Shown: in pieces, positions 52,266 through 61,684 of the stretch
Numbering within the stretch: the first letter of the stretch is position 1
Layout of the letters: each line of letters opens with the position of its first letter
From: Devosia sp. Root685
GTDB lineage: Bacteria > Pseudomonadota > Alphaproteobacteria > Rhizobiales > Devosiaceae
Assembly (NCBI RefSeq): GCF_001427875.1
Contig: NZ_LMHK01000001.1
Location: 994,871 to 1,058,870, forward strand
DNA: 64,000 bases
Direction: 5' to 3'
Made by a program: the position numbers and the translations under genes
Notes under the pieces: generated by a model
Databases searched by the model: none
What the model was told of the DNA's origin: nothing
What the model saw: only the letters and a program-made list of their open reading frames with translations

Positions 52266-53174
52266 ATGGCTCTGACCAACGCGTTTGCTGGAGTGGAAGT
52301 GTTTATTCGTGCTGCCCGATCCGGCTCGTTCACCGCAGCTGCTGCTCATCTTGGCATGACCAAGTCAGCAGCGGCGAAAGCCGTGACGCAACTCGAAAGG
52401 CGGCTTGGTGTAAAGCTGCTCCACCGCACGACACGCCGGCTGTCGCTCACGCCAGAAGGCACCGCGTTCTTGGAACAGGCCGAAGCGTCTCTGGACCAGC
52501 TTCGTTCAGCTGAAGACGCTGCTCGGTCCAGGGCAACTACAGTCCGTGGCGTGCTGCGTGTCGATATGCCAGCAGCGTTTGGCCGGCGTGTTGCCATGCC
52601 GATCCTGATCGACATCCTGAAATCACATCCTGATTTGCGTTTGGCTGCCAGTTTCTCCGATCGCATTATCGATCCGGTGGAGGAAGGGGTCGATCTATGT
52701 CTGCGCTTTGGAGAGTTGCCGGACCGGAGTGACATCGTAGCGCGGCGACTCGGATCGCAGCGCCTGCTCATCTGTGCTTCACCTCAATACCTCGCCACTG
52801 CGGGGGCCCTGTTGAACCTGGATGACCTGCAAAATCATGCCTGCGTCCTGGGAATCCGTCCGGGCCGACCCGTGGCATGGCGTATTATCGATGAGGAAGG
52901 ACGCACCCGCATCATTGAGCCGCCTGCCACGCATCTCGTCAGCGATGGCGAAGTGGTCATAGACATGGCCCTGTCTGGCTTTGGGCTGTGCCAGATGCCC
53001 CAATCACTCGTTCAGCGCCATATCGACAGGGAAGAGTTGAGCATCGTGCTACCAGAGCGTTGCCAAGCGGAGACGCCGCTTCATGCTCTTTGGCCGGCAA
53101 CCCGGACAATGCTCCCCAGAGTAAGGGTGGTTGTCGATGAGATGGTGAGACGAGCTGAAGCCGGGCAGCTGTAG
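52266..53174 (+). CDS. LysR-family transcriptional regulator
   Basis: 302 aa from ATG 52266, which has AAGGG 8 nt upstream (GTG 52257 is the alternative). The winged helix-turn-helix is at residues 10-65 (FIRAARSGSFTAAAAHLGMT, LHRTTRRLSLTPEG), followed by a periplasmic-binding-like effector domain (VDMPAAFGRRVAMPILIDIL). It resembles the aldehyde/OYE-associated subgroup with the effector VEEGVDLCLRFGE. It is divergent from the Old Yellow Enzyme gene and presumably controls it in response to an electrophile. Confidence 0.9.
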   Translation: MALTNAFAGVEVFIRAARSGSFTAAAAHLGMTKSAAAKAVTQLERRLGVKLLHRTTRRLSLTPEGTAFLEQAEASLDQLRSAEDAARSRATTVRGVLRVDMPAAFGRRVAMPILIDILKSHPDLRLAASFSDRIIDPVEEGVDLCLRFGELPDRSDIVARRLGSQRLLICASPQYLATAGALLNLDDLQNHACVLGIRPGRPVAWRIIDEEGRTRIIEPPATHLVSDGEVVIDMALSGFGLCQMPQSLVQRHIDREELSIVLPERCQAETPLHALWPATRTMLPRVRVVVDEMVRRAEAGQL

Positions 53175-53275
53175 CCGGGCCATTGGCTTTCTGGGGGTGG
53201 AGACCGGAGCGACCGCTTTCGGTTCACTCGCTGCAAAAGCTGACTCTGGCCTTCGGGTCGGCACAACTAAGTGAA

Positions 53276-54145
53276 TTAAGGTGCGACGTTGTTGAACTTC
53301 GACGTGAACGCATCGAGGCTCAAACGAACCGATTCAAGCTCGGGAAGTTGGGTGTGGTCTTGCTCGAGAACAATGCTGAGAACATTCGGCAGCTTCGCGC
53401 CGGCATCGATGACCTCCTGGATGGGAAGGACACCTGTCCCAATTTCGGTGAAGCACAGTGGATCTTTGCGATCTTCGAACTCCTGCATGCTGATCTTCTC
53501 GGTCATCGAGAAGACGCCATCATATAGGTTCAACGGTTGTGCTGTTTCTGAAGGGAAATCCTTCTGATGGAGTAGCACCACTCGTTCGCCGAGCTTCTCC
53601 ATCCAACCAACAGGATCCTGACCAGCGCGGTACATCCAGTAGGTATCGATCTCGAAATAGACCAAACTCGGATCTGTATTTTCGATGATATGCGAATAGA
53701 CGAACTCGCCATCGATGCGCTGAAATTCCTGGAAGTGATTGTGATAATAGAACCGCATGCCGCGCTCGCGAGCCAGCTGACCGACCTGGTTGAACACATC
53801 GCAACGACGCTTCACATAGTCGAGATCGTTTGGCGGGAAGAACTCGATGTCGCAGCCGAACTGGGTGTTCCCGAGGGTCGTCTGATAATCCAGAGCACGG
53901 GGCAGAATTGAGAGTTCCAGCGGATTGATGTGACATCCGATCATGGATAGCCCGAGGTCATCGAGGCGCTGGCGAAGTTGCCGCGCCTCCACTCCGAAGC
54001 CAACGCCTGGATCGGTCTTAGCCTTATGATTGGCGGCCTCGATCCGCTTGAAGCCAATCTCAGCAATCTTTTCGAGGGTTCCCCAGGGATCGGCCGCCAG
54101 TGCGTTCCGAACCGAATAAAGCTGTAAGCCGATACCTAGGGACAT
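53276..54145 (-). CDS. Sugar phosphate isomerase/epimerase family protein
   Basis: 289 aa from ATG 54145 with GGAA upstream; longer frames to 54394 are not protein-like. TIM-barrel of the xylose-isomerase-like (AP endonuclease 2) family: LGIGLQLYSVRNALAADPWG, IGCHINPLEL, MRFYYHNHFQEF, YFEIDTYWMY and CFTEIGTGVLP carry the metal-binding Glu, Asp and His residues. It could isomerise or epimerise a sugar or inositol derivative. It is the last gene of the M81/M24/GMC operon, 43 nt after the M24-like gene. Confidence 0.85.
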   Translation of the reverse strand: MSLGIGLQLYSVRNALAADPWGTLEKIAEIGFKRIEAANHKAKTDPGVGFGVEARQLRQRLDDLGLSMIGCHINPLELSILPRALDYQTTLGNTQFGCDIEFFPPNDLDYVKRRCDVFNQVGQLARERGMRFYYHNHFQEFQRIDGEFVYSHIIENTDPSLVYFEIDTYWMYRAGQDPVGWMEKLGERVVLLHQKDFPSETAQPLNLYDGVFSMTEKISMQEFEDRKDPLCFTEIGTGVLPIQEVIDAGAKLPNVLSIVLEQDHTQLPELESVRLSLDAFTSKFNNVAP

Positions 54146-54188
54146 TTTGCGTTCCGCGTTGAAAGACTGTGATTGGGTGCGTGTCGAT

Positions 54189-55550
54189 TTAGCTGCGAAC
54201 GATGACGTGATCGCTCTTGAGCCAGAGTGGCGGCAGGCAGAGCTGGATATTGGACAGCGGCAGCAGGTGATCACCAAGGGTGACGCCGATGGTGTCGCGG
54301 ATGAAGGCCTTACGGGCCTGGATGCGAGACCAGGTTTCCGGATGCTTCTCGGCCAATGATGCCCGCAGCGCCTCGTCGGCGATGGCGACGGCATCTTCGC
54401 AGTTCAGCGCCTTGCCGGCCGGCATCGGGGTCGGGATGACGTCGACCTGGAAGATCATGCCCGAGACGAGCTTCTCGGTGGAGCCGGGACGAACCGGAGA
54501 GTGGCTCCACTCGTCATAGCTAACCAGGTGCCCCGGGTTCAGCGCCGACTTGAGGTTCGACTTCGCCAGGGTGTCGACGACGGCGGTCCGCAGGTCGCCA
54601 CCGGTGACGCCGATATTGGCGGTTTCGTACCAGGTGACCAGAGCATCGAAGTAGCCGGCGGTGACCTTCACGAAGGCGTCGTCATTGTCATCGAGCTGGC
54701 CGGCGCGCGAGCTGAGGCCACCCCAATAGCCGACGGCCGTGGTGACGCCATCGCCCTTGTTGAGGATGCGGGAGCCGGCGCTGTTCAGGCCATGGATGAC
54801 ATGGCTCGCGTCACCCGAAGCGAACATGGAATGGGCGCTGAGGGGTTCACCGGCATAGAGGAAATTGGCAGCAGCTTCGATCTCGCGCTGGCCGGGACGA
54901 GCCTTGGACAAGACGTTCCAGACCGAGGCCGAAGCGCGGGTCGAAGCCCATTCAAACGCTGCGATCTGATCGACATCCACCACCGAGCGCGCACCGGTCG
55001 TCGGGTGCATGAGCACTGCCGTCTCATCAGACAAACCGTCGAGGCCACCGATGATGCTCGCGAGAATGACGATCATATAGTGGGGAACAAGAAAGCCGGG
55101 GCGTGCATCATTCCATTCCTCGGGCTCGAGGTATTTCCAGCCGACGACACCGACGGTGTCGCCTGATTTGATCCCGGCTTCGCGGAGAACCGCATCGAGG
55201 CTAGGTTTGCGAGTGCGATCTTGAGCCATGAGGCTCAAGGACTGGCTGAGCATCACTTCGAGGTTCGGCAGCGGAGAAATGGCGGTGAAGCTCTCGGATT
55301 CATTACCCGTGATCACCACTCTCTTGCCGTTTGGACCGAGCAAGAGAACGGCCTCTTCGAAGCGTGGGTCAAAACCGGACAGGTGCAGAATGTTCGCGTT
55401 GTGCTCCCGATCAGCATAGACGAAGAGCCACGTCTTTCCTGCCTTGGCATAGGCAAAGTCACAGCGAGCGGCCAGCGTTGCAGCGGGGATTTGCGGGCGA
55501 TCAAGAGGTACGCCGAAATCGGGGATGGAAACGCTTTGCAGGTGGCTCAT
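54189..55550 (-). CDS. M24 (creatinase/aminopeptidase) fold protein lacking canonical metal ligands
   Basis: 453 aa from ATG 55550, fixed by a TAATG overlap with the GMC gene and a GGAGAG site. The N-terminal creatinase-like domain (FAYAKAGKTWLFVYADREHN) and the C-terminal pita-bread domain (PGQREIEAAANFLYAGEPLS, GMIFQVDVIPTPM, CEDAVAIADEAL) are recognisable. The two metal-binding Asp positions seem to be Ala and Ser (VTTAVGYWGGLSSRAG), and a Glu is Asp (QVDVIP). One His (PGHLVSYDEW) and the last Glu remain. So it may, like creatinase, act without metals, cleaving a small C-N bond; this is inference. Confidence 0.8.
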   Translation of the reverse strand: MSHLQSVSIPDFGVPLDRPQIPAATLAARCDFAYAKAGKTWLFVYADREHNANILHLSGFDPRFEEAVLLLGPNGKRVVITGNESESFTAISPLPNLEVMLSQSLSLMAQDRTRKPSLDAVLREAGIKSGDTVGVVGWKYLEPEEWNDARPGFLVPHYMIVILASIIGGLDGLSDETAVLMHPTTGARSVVDVDQIAAFEWASTRASASVWNVLSKARPGQREIEAAANFLYAGEPLSAHSMFASGDASHVIHGLNSAGSRILNKGDGVTTAVGYWGGLSSRAGQLDDNDDAFVKVTAGYFDALVTWYETANIGVTGGDLRTAVVDTLAKSNLKSALNPGHLVSYDEWSHSPVRPGSTEKLVSGMIFQVDVIPTPMPAGKALNCEDAVAIADEALRASLAEKHPETWSRIQARKAFIRDTIGVTLGDHLLPLSNIQLCLPPLWLKSDHVIVRS

Positions 55551-57625
55551 TAGCTTCTCTCCAGGTCTGGCCGGTCTTCCAGCCGGTTTAAAAGGTGATC
55601 GGCGCAGCGAAAGGCGAGCGCCATGATGGTGAGAACGGGGTTGAAGGCCCCGTTTGTGGGATGGAGCGAAGCGTCGGCGACGAATAGGTTTTCGTGCCCC
55701 CAAACGCGTCCATTGATGTCGGTGACCGAGTTTGTCGGTGCAGTACCCATTCGGCAGGTGCCAGCTTGATGCTGATATGCGGAGAGCCGTGGCTTGGGTG
55801 GATCACCCCAGACGACCTTTGCGCCCGCTGCCGCTAGCCACTCTTCCGCACGCTCAAGCATTGCTGCCGCGGTGCGAATGGTCTCGGGGTGGACAACACC
55901 GGATAGCCGAGCGACCGGGCGCCCCCACTTGTCTGTAACGTTCGGATGGAGTTCCACCCTGCAGTCGGGATTCGGAATTTCGTGCACCGGCCCCTTCACC
56001 TGGATCAGGCGGCGGAAGTTGGCGCGCATGAAGTCGTGCGGTGCTTGACCCCATCGCGGCATCCACTGGGGGAGTGCGGCATCCCAGAAAATAATCGGGA
56101 GCATGACGAAGTCGTCCGCCAGCATGGCACCGCCGACGATACCGGGCGTGCCATGAGCAAAGTCTGTGGTCGCGATGGTGACGCCGGGCCCTTTGCGGGC
56201 ATAGACCTCATCATCGAACAGTCCGAAGGCTGTTGGGTACGTGTGACCCTGGAGGTTCCTGCCGACGAGACCGGAATTGTTGCCCAAACCATCGGGCTCT
56301 TTCTCGGTCGCGGACAGAAGCAGGAGGCGGGCACTCTCAATCGCCCCAGCCGAAAGAACAACATTGTTGGCTGTGGCGTTAGCGGAGTGGCGGCTGTCTG
56401 CGTCTTCCCAAACCAATGAGACGCCGGTGACGTGGCCCTCGATATCCGTCACGATACGATCGGCGATGGTTTCGGTCGCTACGAGTAGCCGGCCGCTGGC
56501 CATCGCCCGTCGGATCATAGTGTTTTGCGTGCCGTTCTTTGCGTCGGTCGGACAAGGAAAACCGACACAGCTACCGCACTCTATGCAGGCATTCCGACCG
56601 TCGTGCGGAACTGAATTCACCAGCAAAGGAGGCTGTGTCGTGCTTATTCCAAGTGCCGTTGCCGCCTGATGCAGGATGCGAGCGGTTTCATATTGCGGCA
56701 TCGACGGCATCGGCAAATCTGCGCTGCGCGCGGGTTCATGGGGAAGCGGCCCCTGCGGCCCTGCGACGCCCAGCATCTGTTCAGCACGCGTGTACCAGGG
56801 TTCAAGCTCGGCATAGCCGATTGGCCAATCGGTCAAAGACGAGGCTGCCGGAATCCCATAGCGGCTTGCCATTCGGAAATCGTCAGGGTGGAAGCGCCAG
56901 GCTTGGCCTCCATAGACGAGCGTGCCGCTACCGACGCACGCCGCATTGCTGGAATAGGCGACAGTATGCGTCGCCACGTGGTGTTCAATGCCATCTGAAG
57001 TGACGTGGATGCGTGGACCGTCGTCGGCATCCGGGCCGGTGTTGTGTCCGTAGAGGGGATAGCGATGATTGCGCAGGTGATCCCGGTGGCCACCATGATC
57101 ATAATCGAGCCAGCGTCCGCGTTCGATCAACAGCACTCGCTTGCCGCCGAGTGCGAGCTCGCTGGCGACTACGCCGCCACCCGCGCCTGCCCCAATAACG
57201 ATCGCGTCGAAATGCTGGCCGAAGTCAGGGCGAGGAGGAGATACTGGCACGGCGACCGGCGGTCCATCTGGGCCTTCCGGTAGACCGTGCTCGTACCCTA
57301 TCTCTTTCCAGGAAATTCCATCTGGGTTTCCGCCGTTGCCAGGGTCTGCGTAGATCGCCTCGGCGACCCAGTGGGTAAGCGTCTCGAACCACGGGGTCCT
57401 GTCGCAGGCGGACAGTCGACCGTCAACTTCGGCGTCGCTGGCTTCGACAAACTCCCCGTACGCGCAAAGCGAGCGGAATCCAATCCGGATGGTCTCGGCG
57501 GCAACCGGTTCGGCCTCCATGCGCTTGGCGACGTATGCGGGCACACCCATAGCAACGCTGCCGAGGACCGGATCAGGAGCGATCCGGTCGAGCATTCGCA
57601 AGAATGACTTCTCGGCCACCAGCAT
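55550..57625 (-). CDS. GMC dehydrogenase fused to gluconate-2-dehydrogenase subunit 3 domain
   Basis: 691 aa from ATG 57625, 4 nt after the ABC ATPase stop. Residues 1-125 match the small subunit of membrane-bound gluconate dehydrogenases (IYADPGNGGNPDGISWKEIG). An FAD-binding motif follows (VIGAGAGGGVVASELAL), then GMC segments VGSGTLVYGGQAW, ACIECGSCVGFPCPTDAKN, and the catalytic His/Asn region HQAGTCRMG and LHPTNGAFNPVLTIMALA. It oxidises an alcohol or sugar. No Tat signal is present in the N-terminal domain and no cytochrome subunit is nearby, so the acceptor and location are open. Confidence 0.87.
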   Translation of the reverse strand: MLVAEKSFLRMLDRIAPDPVLGSVAMGVPAYVAKRMEAEPVAAETIRIGFRSLCAYGEFVEASDAEVDGRLSACDRTPWFETLTHWVAEAIYADPGNGGNPDGISWKEIGYEHGLPEGPDGPPVAVPVSPPRPDFGQHFDAIVIGAGAGGGVVASELALGGKRVLLIERGRWLDYDHGGHRDHLRNHRYPLYGHNTGPDADDGPRIHVTSDGIEHHVATHTVAYSSNAACVGSGTLVYGGQAWRFHPDDFRMASRYGIPAASSLTDWPIGYAELEPWYTRAEQMLGVAGPQGPLPHEPARSADLPMPSMPQYETARILHQAATALGISTTQPPLLVNSVPHDGRNACIECGSCVGFPCPTDAKNGTQNTMIRRAMASGRLLVATETIADRIVTDIEGHVTGVSLVWEDADSRHSANATANNVVLSAGAIESARLLLLSATEKEPDGLGNNSGLVGRNLQGHTYPTAFGLFDDEVYARKGPGVTIATTDFAHGTPGIVGGAMLADDFVMLPIIFWDAALPQWMPRWGQAPHDFMRANFRRLIQVKGPVHEIPNPDCRVELHPNVTDKWGRPVARLSGVVHPETIRTAAAMLERAEEWLAAAGAKVVWGDPPKPRLSAYQHQAGTCRMGTAPTNSVTDINGRVWGHENLFVADASLHPTNGAFNPVLTIMALAFRCADHLLNRLEDRPDLERS

Positions 57626-57629
57626 GGTG

Positions 57630-58715
57630 TCAGCCCAAGACCTTGTCGTTTGACGGGTCCAGCAGGTGTACACGGCTCATGTCAACGCCCAGAGTGAGCT
57701 GAGCACCACTGCGCAGCGATGACTGCGGCAAGAGACGTGCGACGGCTGCCTCGGTGCCAAGGTCAAAGTGAACGAGTGTCTCCATCCCCAAGGGCTCTAC
57801 CAATCGTGCCGTTGCGGAAAGCGTTGCTCCAGTGGGTTCGAGGTAGAAGTGTTCGGGGCGAACGCCCAGGAGTGCAGGTTTACCGGCGAGCTGGCTGAAG
57901 AGCGATGTTCGCTCAGCGGGCACCGCAAGCGTCTGACCATCAGGCAAACGTACGGACAATTGGCCTTGCTTGCTTTCAACGACGGCGGTGAAGAAATTCA
58001 TCCCTGGGGAGCCGATGAAGCCAGCAACGAACTTCGTCGCCGGGCGCAAATAAAGCTCTTCCGGCGGAGCGATCTGCTCGATCCGACCCTTGTTCATAAC
58101 GACCACGCGGTCTGCCAGCGTCATGGCTTCGACCTGGTCATGGGTCACGTAGATCGTCGTCGTCGGTACCTTCGCGTGAAGTGCCTTGATCTCGGTGCGC
58201 ATTTGCACGCGGAGCTTGGCGTCGAGGTTCGAGAGAGGCTCGTCGAACAGAAAGACCGATGGATTGCGGATCAGCGCGCGTCCCATGGCGACACGCTGCC
58301 GCTGACCGCCGGAAAGCTGACGCGGCTTGCGAGCAAGCAGTTGATCAAGTCCGAGGATATCGGCGGTGCGCTTCAGTCGCTCAGCGATCTCGGCCTTGTC
58401 GACCTTCCGGAGCTTGAGGCCGAAGACGATGTTCTCGGCTACCGTCAGATGCGGATAGAGCGCATAGTTTTGAAAGACCATTGCGATGTCGCGCTCGCCC
58501 GGCTGCAGGTCATTGACCCGCTTTCCATCGATGCGAACCTCCCCGTCGGAGATCGTTTCAAGCCCAGCGACCATCCGCAAAGTCGTAGACTTACCGCAGC
58601 CAGAGGGACCAACGAGCACGATGAATTCGCCATCGGCGATTTCAAGGTCGATGCCGTGGACAATCTGGGTACTATCATAGGCCTTGACGACCTTATCGAG
58701 GGATACGACAGCCAT
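57630..58715 (-). CDS. ugpC: Sugar ABC transporter ATP-binding protein (UgpC/MalK type)
   Basis: 361 aa from ATG 58715, with AGGAGG 6 nt upstream. Walker A ([18 protein letters not shown]), signature [17 protein letters not shown], Walker B ([16 protein letters not shown]), switch His ([12 protein letters not shown]) and a C-terminal TOBE/regulatory domain ([26 protein letters not shown]). It energises the sugar importer encoded divergently at 61.7-64 kb; a shared role is inferred because no other permease genes are near. UgpC-like ATPases can serve several importers. Confidence 0.9.
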   Translation of the reverse strand: MAVVSLDKVVKAYDSTQIVHGIDLEIADGEFIVLVGPSGCGKSTTLRMVAGLETISDGEVRIDGKRVNDLQPGERDIAMVFQNYALYPHLTVAENIVFGLKLRKVDKAEIAERLKRTADILGLDQLLARKPRQLSGGQRQRVAMGRALIRNPSVFLFDEPLSNLDAKLRVQMRTEIKALHAKVPTTTIYVTHDQVEAMTLADRVVVMNKGRIEQIAPPEELYLRPATKFVAGFIGSPGMNFFTAVVESKQGQLSVRLPDGQTLAVPAERTSLFSQLAGKPALLGVRPEHFYLEPTGATLSATARLVEPLGMETLVHFDLGTEAAVARLLPQSSLRSGAQLTLGVDMSRVHLLDPSNDKVLG

Positions 58716-58737
58716 AGTGGCCTCCTGATCGTCTGAG

Positions 58738-60231
58738 TTACGAAGCGTCGCCGTAGGTATTGCCTGCGGGCGTCCAGTCAAAATTCGTGTCGAGAGGCCA
58801 AGTAGGGCGGGACAACCGCTTCCAGGTCAGCCGCGAAAGGTCGAGCTGGGACACGCCGTCGCTAAGGAGAAGAATGTGCCTAGCCGCAATGTCTTCGATG
58901 CGCGGGTGCAGGTAGCCCAGCTTGACGACGTAGAGTTTGTGAGCCAGCGGATCGATGTCCATCGAGCGGAAGTGCTCGGGTGTCGTGATGCCGATGGGGC
59001 GAGCATGGAAGGTGGCCACGACATTGCCGATCCGAACCTTTGCCCATGCTGCTTCGCGTGAGCGATAAGGTTGGAAGCCACTTAGATCTAGATACTCACC
59101 GCAGGCCTCAACTTTGACCTTCACTTTTTCGTCGGTCGTAGGACGCGACCAATGCTCGGCGCCAAGGACGATTTCGACTTCAGCGCCGACACCGGCTGCG
59201 TTGAGTTGAGCTACCGTTTCCGGTGCCGTAATGCCGGCGATGATGATGTCTTCGTTTGCGCCGAGGCGGAGAGCCGATTGGAGCACATAGGTCAGTTCGC
59301 CGGCAGCGCCGGCCGTGGTGTTGTCGCCGGAATCCGACACGTATACGGGACGCTGCGGACTGGTGAGCGCGAGCTGTAGCCCTTCATCGACCTCGGCTGT
59401 TTCCATGCGGAGGATGAACTCCTCATGAGCAGCCCAGATTGCGTTGGCAAGCTTTGTTGCCTGCTCTTGGGCCAGCTCCACGCTGTCCTCGCTGACGGCA
59501 AAGGCTGTGCACTTTGTCCATGGCCGGTCGTTCCAGGCGAAGCCCACGAGAATGTTGGCTTCCATCATCCCGGGCACGCTGTCGTATTCTGGCAGATTTC
59601 CGTAGAGGTTATTGGCGGGAGCCAGCGCGGTTACCGCAGTTTCGCCGGGGATCAGGATTGGCAGGCTGACCGCGACCTTCTTCGGCTTCAAACCCTTGCG
59701 AATGACGCGAATGAGCTGGTCGGCGGCGCGATATCCGGTTGATTTATCATCGCGATGGGGGGCAGTCCGCAAGACGGAGAACACCGTGCCGGCATCGAGC
59801 AGTTCTGGGGTCATATCGCCGTGAAGATCGAGCGAAACGCTGATCGGCATGTCTGGACCAACTTGTTGACGAATGGCCGCGACGAAGTCTGAGTCTGCGT
59901 CCGCATCGAGCTCCTCAACCTCCAGAGCACCGTGATTGACGATCAGAACACCGTCGAGATCCTGGGCATCGGCCAGGAGCTTCAGGGTCTTCTGCTTGAC
60001 CATTTCATACGCATCCGCGGTCATGATGCCGCCGGGCAAAGCAGTCGCCCAGTATAGGGGAACGGCTTCAATGTCGCTCTCCTCGCCAATGCGTTCGAGC
60101 ATACCGCGCACCATCCACAGATCGCCGTCGCGCATTTGCTGAGCGTCGTAGAGCTGGAGAGCGTCAACGCCGGTGATGGCCGGCGAGGACAACATGATTT
60201 CGATGGATAGGCCTACGATAGCGAGACGCAT
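58738..60231 (-). CDS. M81 family metallopeptidase-like protein (MlrC type)
   Basis: 497 aa. DUF1485/M81 features: the N-terminal [37 protein letters not shown] and [19 protein letters not shown] with the zinc-binding Asp/His set, [16 protein letters not shown] in the C-terminal MlrC domain, and [15 protein letters not shown] at the end. The family founder cleaves linear microcystin, but most members act on unknown small amides. It is the first enzyme gene of the operon, between the ROK regulator and the ATPase. Confidence 0.86.
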   Translation of the reverse strand: MRLAIVGLSIEIMLSSPAITGVDALQLYDAQQMRDGDLWMVRGMLERIGEESDIEAVPLYWATALPGGIMTADAYEMVKQKTLKLLADAQDLDGVLIVNHGALEVEELDADADSDFVAAIRQQVGPDMPISVSLDLHGDMTPELLDAGTVFSVLRTAPHRDDKSTGYRAADQLIRVIRKGLKPKKVAVSLPILIPGETAVTALAPANNLYGNLPEYDSVPGMMEANILVGFAWNDRPWTKCTAFAVSEDSVELAQEQATKLANAIWAAHEEFILRMETAEVDEGLQLALTSPQRPVYVSDSGDNTTAGAAGELTYVLQSALRLGANEDIIIAGITAPETVAQLNAAGVGAEVEIVLGAEHWSRPTTDEKVKVKVEACGEYLDLSGFQPYRSREAAWAKVRIGNVVATFHARPIGITTPEHFRSMDIDPLAHKLYVVKLGYLHPRIEDIAARHILLLSDGVSQLDLSRLTWKRLSRPTWPLDTNFDWTPAGNTYGDAS

Positions 60232-60256
60232 GAGAATGCTTTCTGGAGACTAAATG

Positions 60257-61417
60257 TCAGGGGAGGACGTGGGAGGTCTGGATATCGGTGACGCCATCCA
60301 GAGCCAGTGCCACTCCACCTAGGCGAGGACCCTCAAGGTTGGGGTCCGCGAACTTGACGACGCTGCGGGCGAACATTGCGGGGTGGGTAAGGCGCTGAAG
60401 CGCTCGATCAAGAGAACTCGTGAGGTAAGGAGCGGCAATGGCGATATCACCGCCAAGTAGGACCACCGGTGGGTTGAAAATGCTGATCAGGCTCGAGACC
60501 GCCGAACCCAAAACGTCGCCAGCGTGATCTAGAACGTTGAGGACAACCGGATTGCCGGCCTCGGCCATCGTCATGATCTCGTCGAATGAGCGTGGGCGGA
60601 CACTACCCAGGCGCGCGATCTCCTCGATGAGCGAGGGTGCCGACAAATATGCGGAGAGGCAGCCTGATGCGCCACACGTGCAGAACCGACCTTGCGGCAC
60701 GATCTTGATATGGCCGAGCTCACCTGCCAAACCGCCTGCGCCTTGATAAATGGCGCCGTCTAGAAACAGTCCGCCACCGACACCCGAGCCAGAAAACAGG
60801 TAGATGAAGTTTTCCATGTCGATGCATGAGCCGAACATCTGCTCAGCCATGGCAGCAGCTTTACCGTCATTGCCGACATAGACTGGCGCTGCACATGCGC
60901 CCTTCAGCCGGGCATATATGTCCAGGTCACGCCAACCGAGTGCCGGAACGTGAATGAGCTGACCCTCGGAGCTCAGAAGGCCGGGCAAGGAGACGCCGAT
61001 TCCAAGAACGCGCGCCTTGGAACCTGACTTCCCCACTACCTGATCGACGCCGTCGGCGATGAACTTCTCTACGCCTTCGGCGCTACCGTCGAATGGGAGC
61101 ACCAATTTCGCCAGCACCGAACCATCGAGGCCGCAAGCGACGAAGATGATCTCGGTCGCTTCCACCTCGACACCGACCAACATCCCGGAATCCGGGGAAA
61201 TGATCAGGCCTTCCGACGGGCGCCCACGACCTCTTTCGCCGGCCTTGACGTGGCGTTCCACGAGGCCTCTCTCACCGAAGCTGTTCACGATCGAGGAAAC
61301 CGCGGACTTATCGAATTTCGTGCGCTCGATGATCTCTCGCTGGGAAATGCCTGGCTCCAAGCGGATCCGATGAAAAATTGCACTGGCGTGGTAGCGCCGC
61401 AGAAACAACCGATCCAC
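60257..61417 (-). CDS. ROK-family transcriptional regulator
   Basis: About 386 aa from GTG 61417 with AAAAGGGGTCGGGA upstream; a TTG at 61477 is the longer alternative. The N-terminal winged helix (GISQREIIERTKFDKSAVSS) precedes the ROK sugar-kinase-like fold: GVGGGLFLDGAIYQGAGGLAG, then the zinc-binding GHIKIVPQGRFCTCGASGCL. The Glu that usually follows GCL is Ser here. The ATP-site motif is altered at its start (VGVEVEATEI), so it is a regulator, not a kinase. It lies between the enzyme operon and the divergent importer and likely represses both until a sugar binds. Confidence 0.88.
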   Translation of the reverse strand: MDRLFLRRYHASAIFHRIRLEPGISQREIIERTKFDKSAVSSIVNSFGERGLVERHVKAGERGRGRPSEGLIISPDSGMLVGVEVEATEIIFVACGLDGSVLAKLVLPFDGSAEGVEKFIADGVDQVVGKSGSKARVLGIGVSLPGLLSSEGQLIHVPALGWRDLDIYARLKGACAAPVYVGNDGKAAAMAEQMFGSCIDMENFIYLFSGSGVGGGLFLDGAIYQGAGGLAGELGHIKIVPQGRFCTCGASGCLSAYLSAPSLIEEIARLGSVRPRSFDEIMTMAEAGNPVVLNVLDHAGDVLGSAVSSLISIFNPPVVLLGGDIAIAAPYLTSSLDRALQRLTHPAMFARSVVKFADPNLEGPRLGGVALALDGVTDIQTSHVLP

Positions 61418-61592
61418 TCCCGACCCCTTTTTATTCTGGCATTGAGAAAAATAACCTGAGGATTTTACCTCGGTCAATACGCGGCGCCAGGCCTAAACGA
61501 CGAAATCGAGCACAAAACGAAGAAAAAACCAGCATTTTCCGGGTTTTGGACGTGCATAAAAATATTGCAGCTGCCTGACTCTGCCTAACCTG

Positions 61593-61621
61593 TTGACTTT
61601 TTTCTGCTCATGTCTCAGATT
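61593..61621 (+). promoter_or_regulatory. Candidate promoter of the sugar importer
   Basis: TTGACT (61593-61598), 17 nt, CAGATT (61616-61621), 63 nt before the binding-protein start. The -10 has three of six consensus bases. The surrounding 61418-61684 region is AT-rich, with no palindrome clear enough to name as the ROK operator. Confidence 0.4.
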
Positions 61622-61684
61622 TTTTCTGGTGTGAAGATTATTCACGCTGAAGGGAAGGCCTAACGGCCGCAGAAGGTAGGGAAC

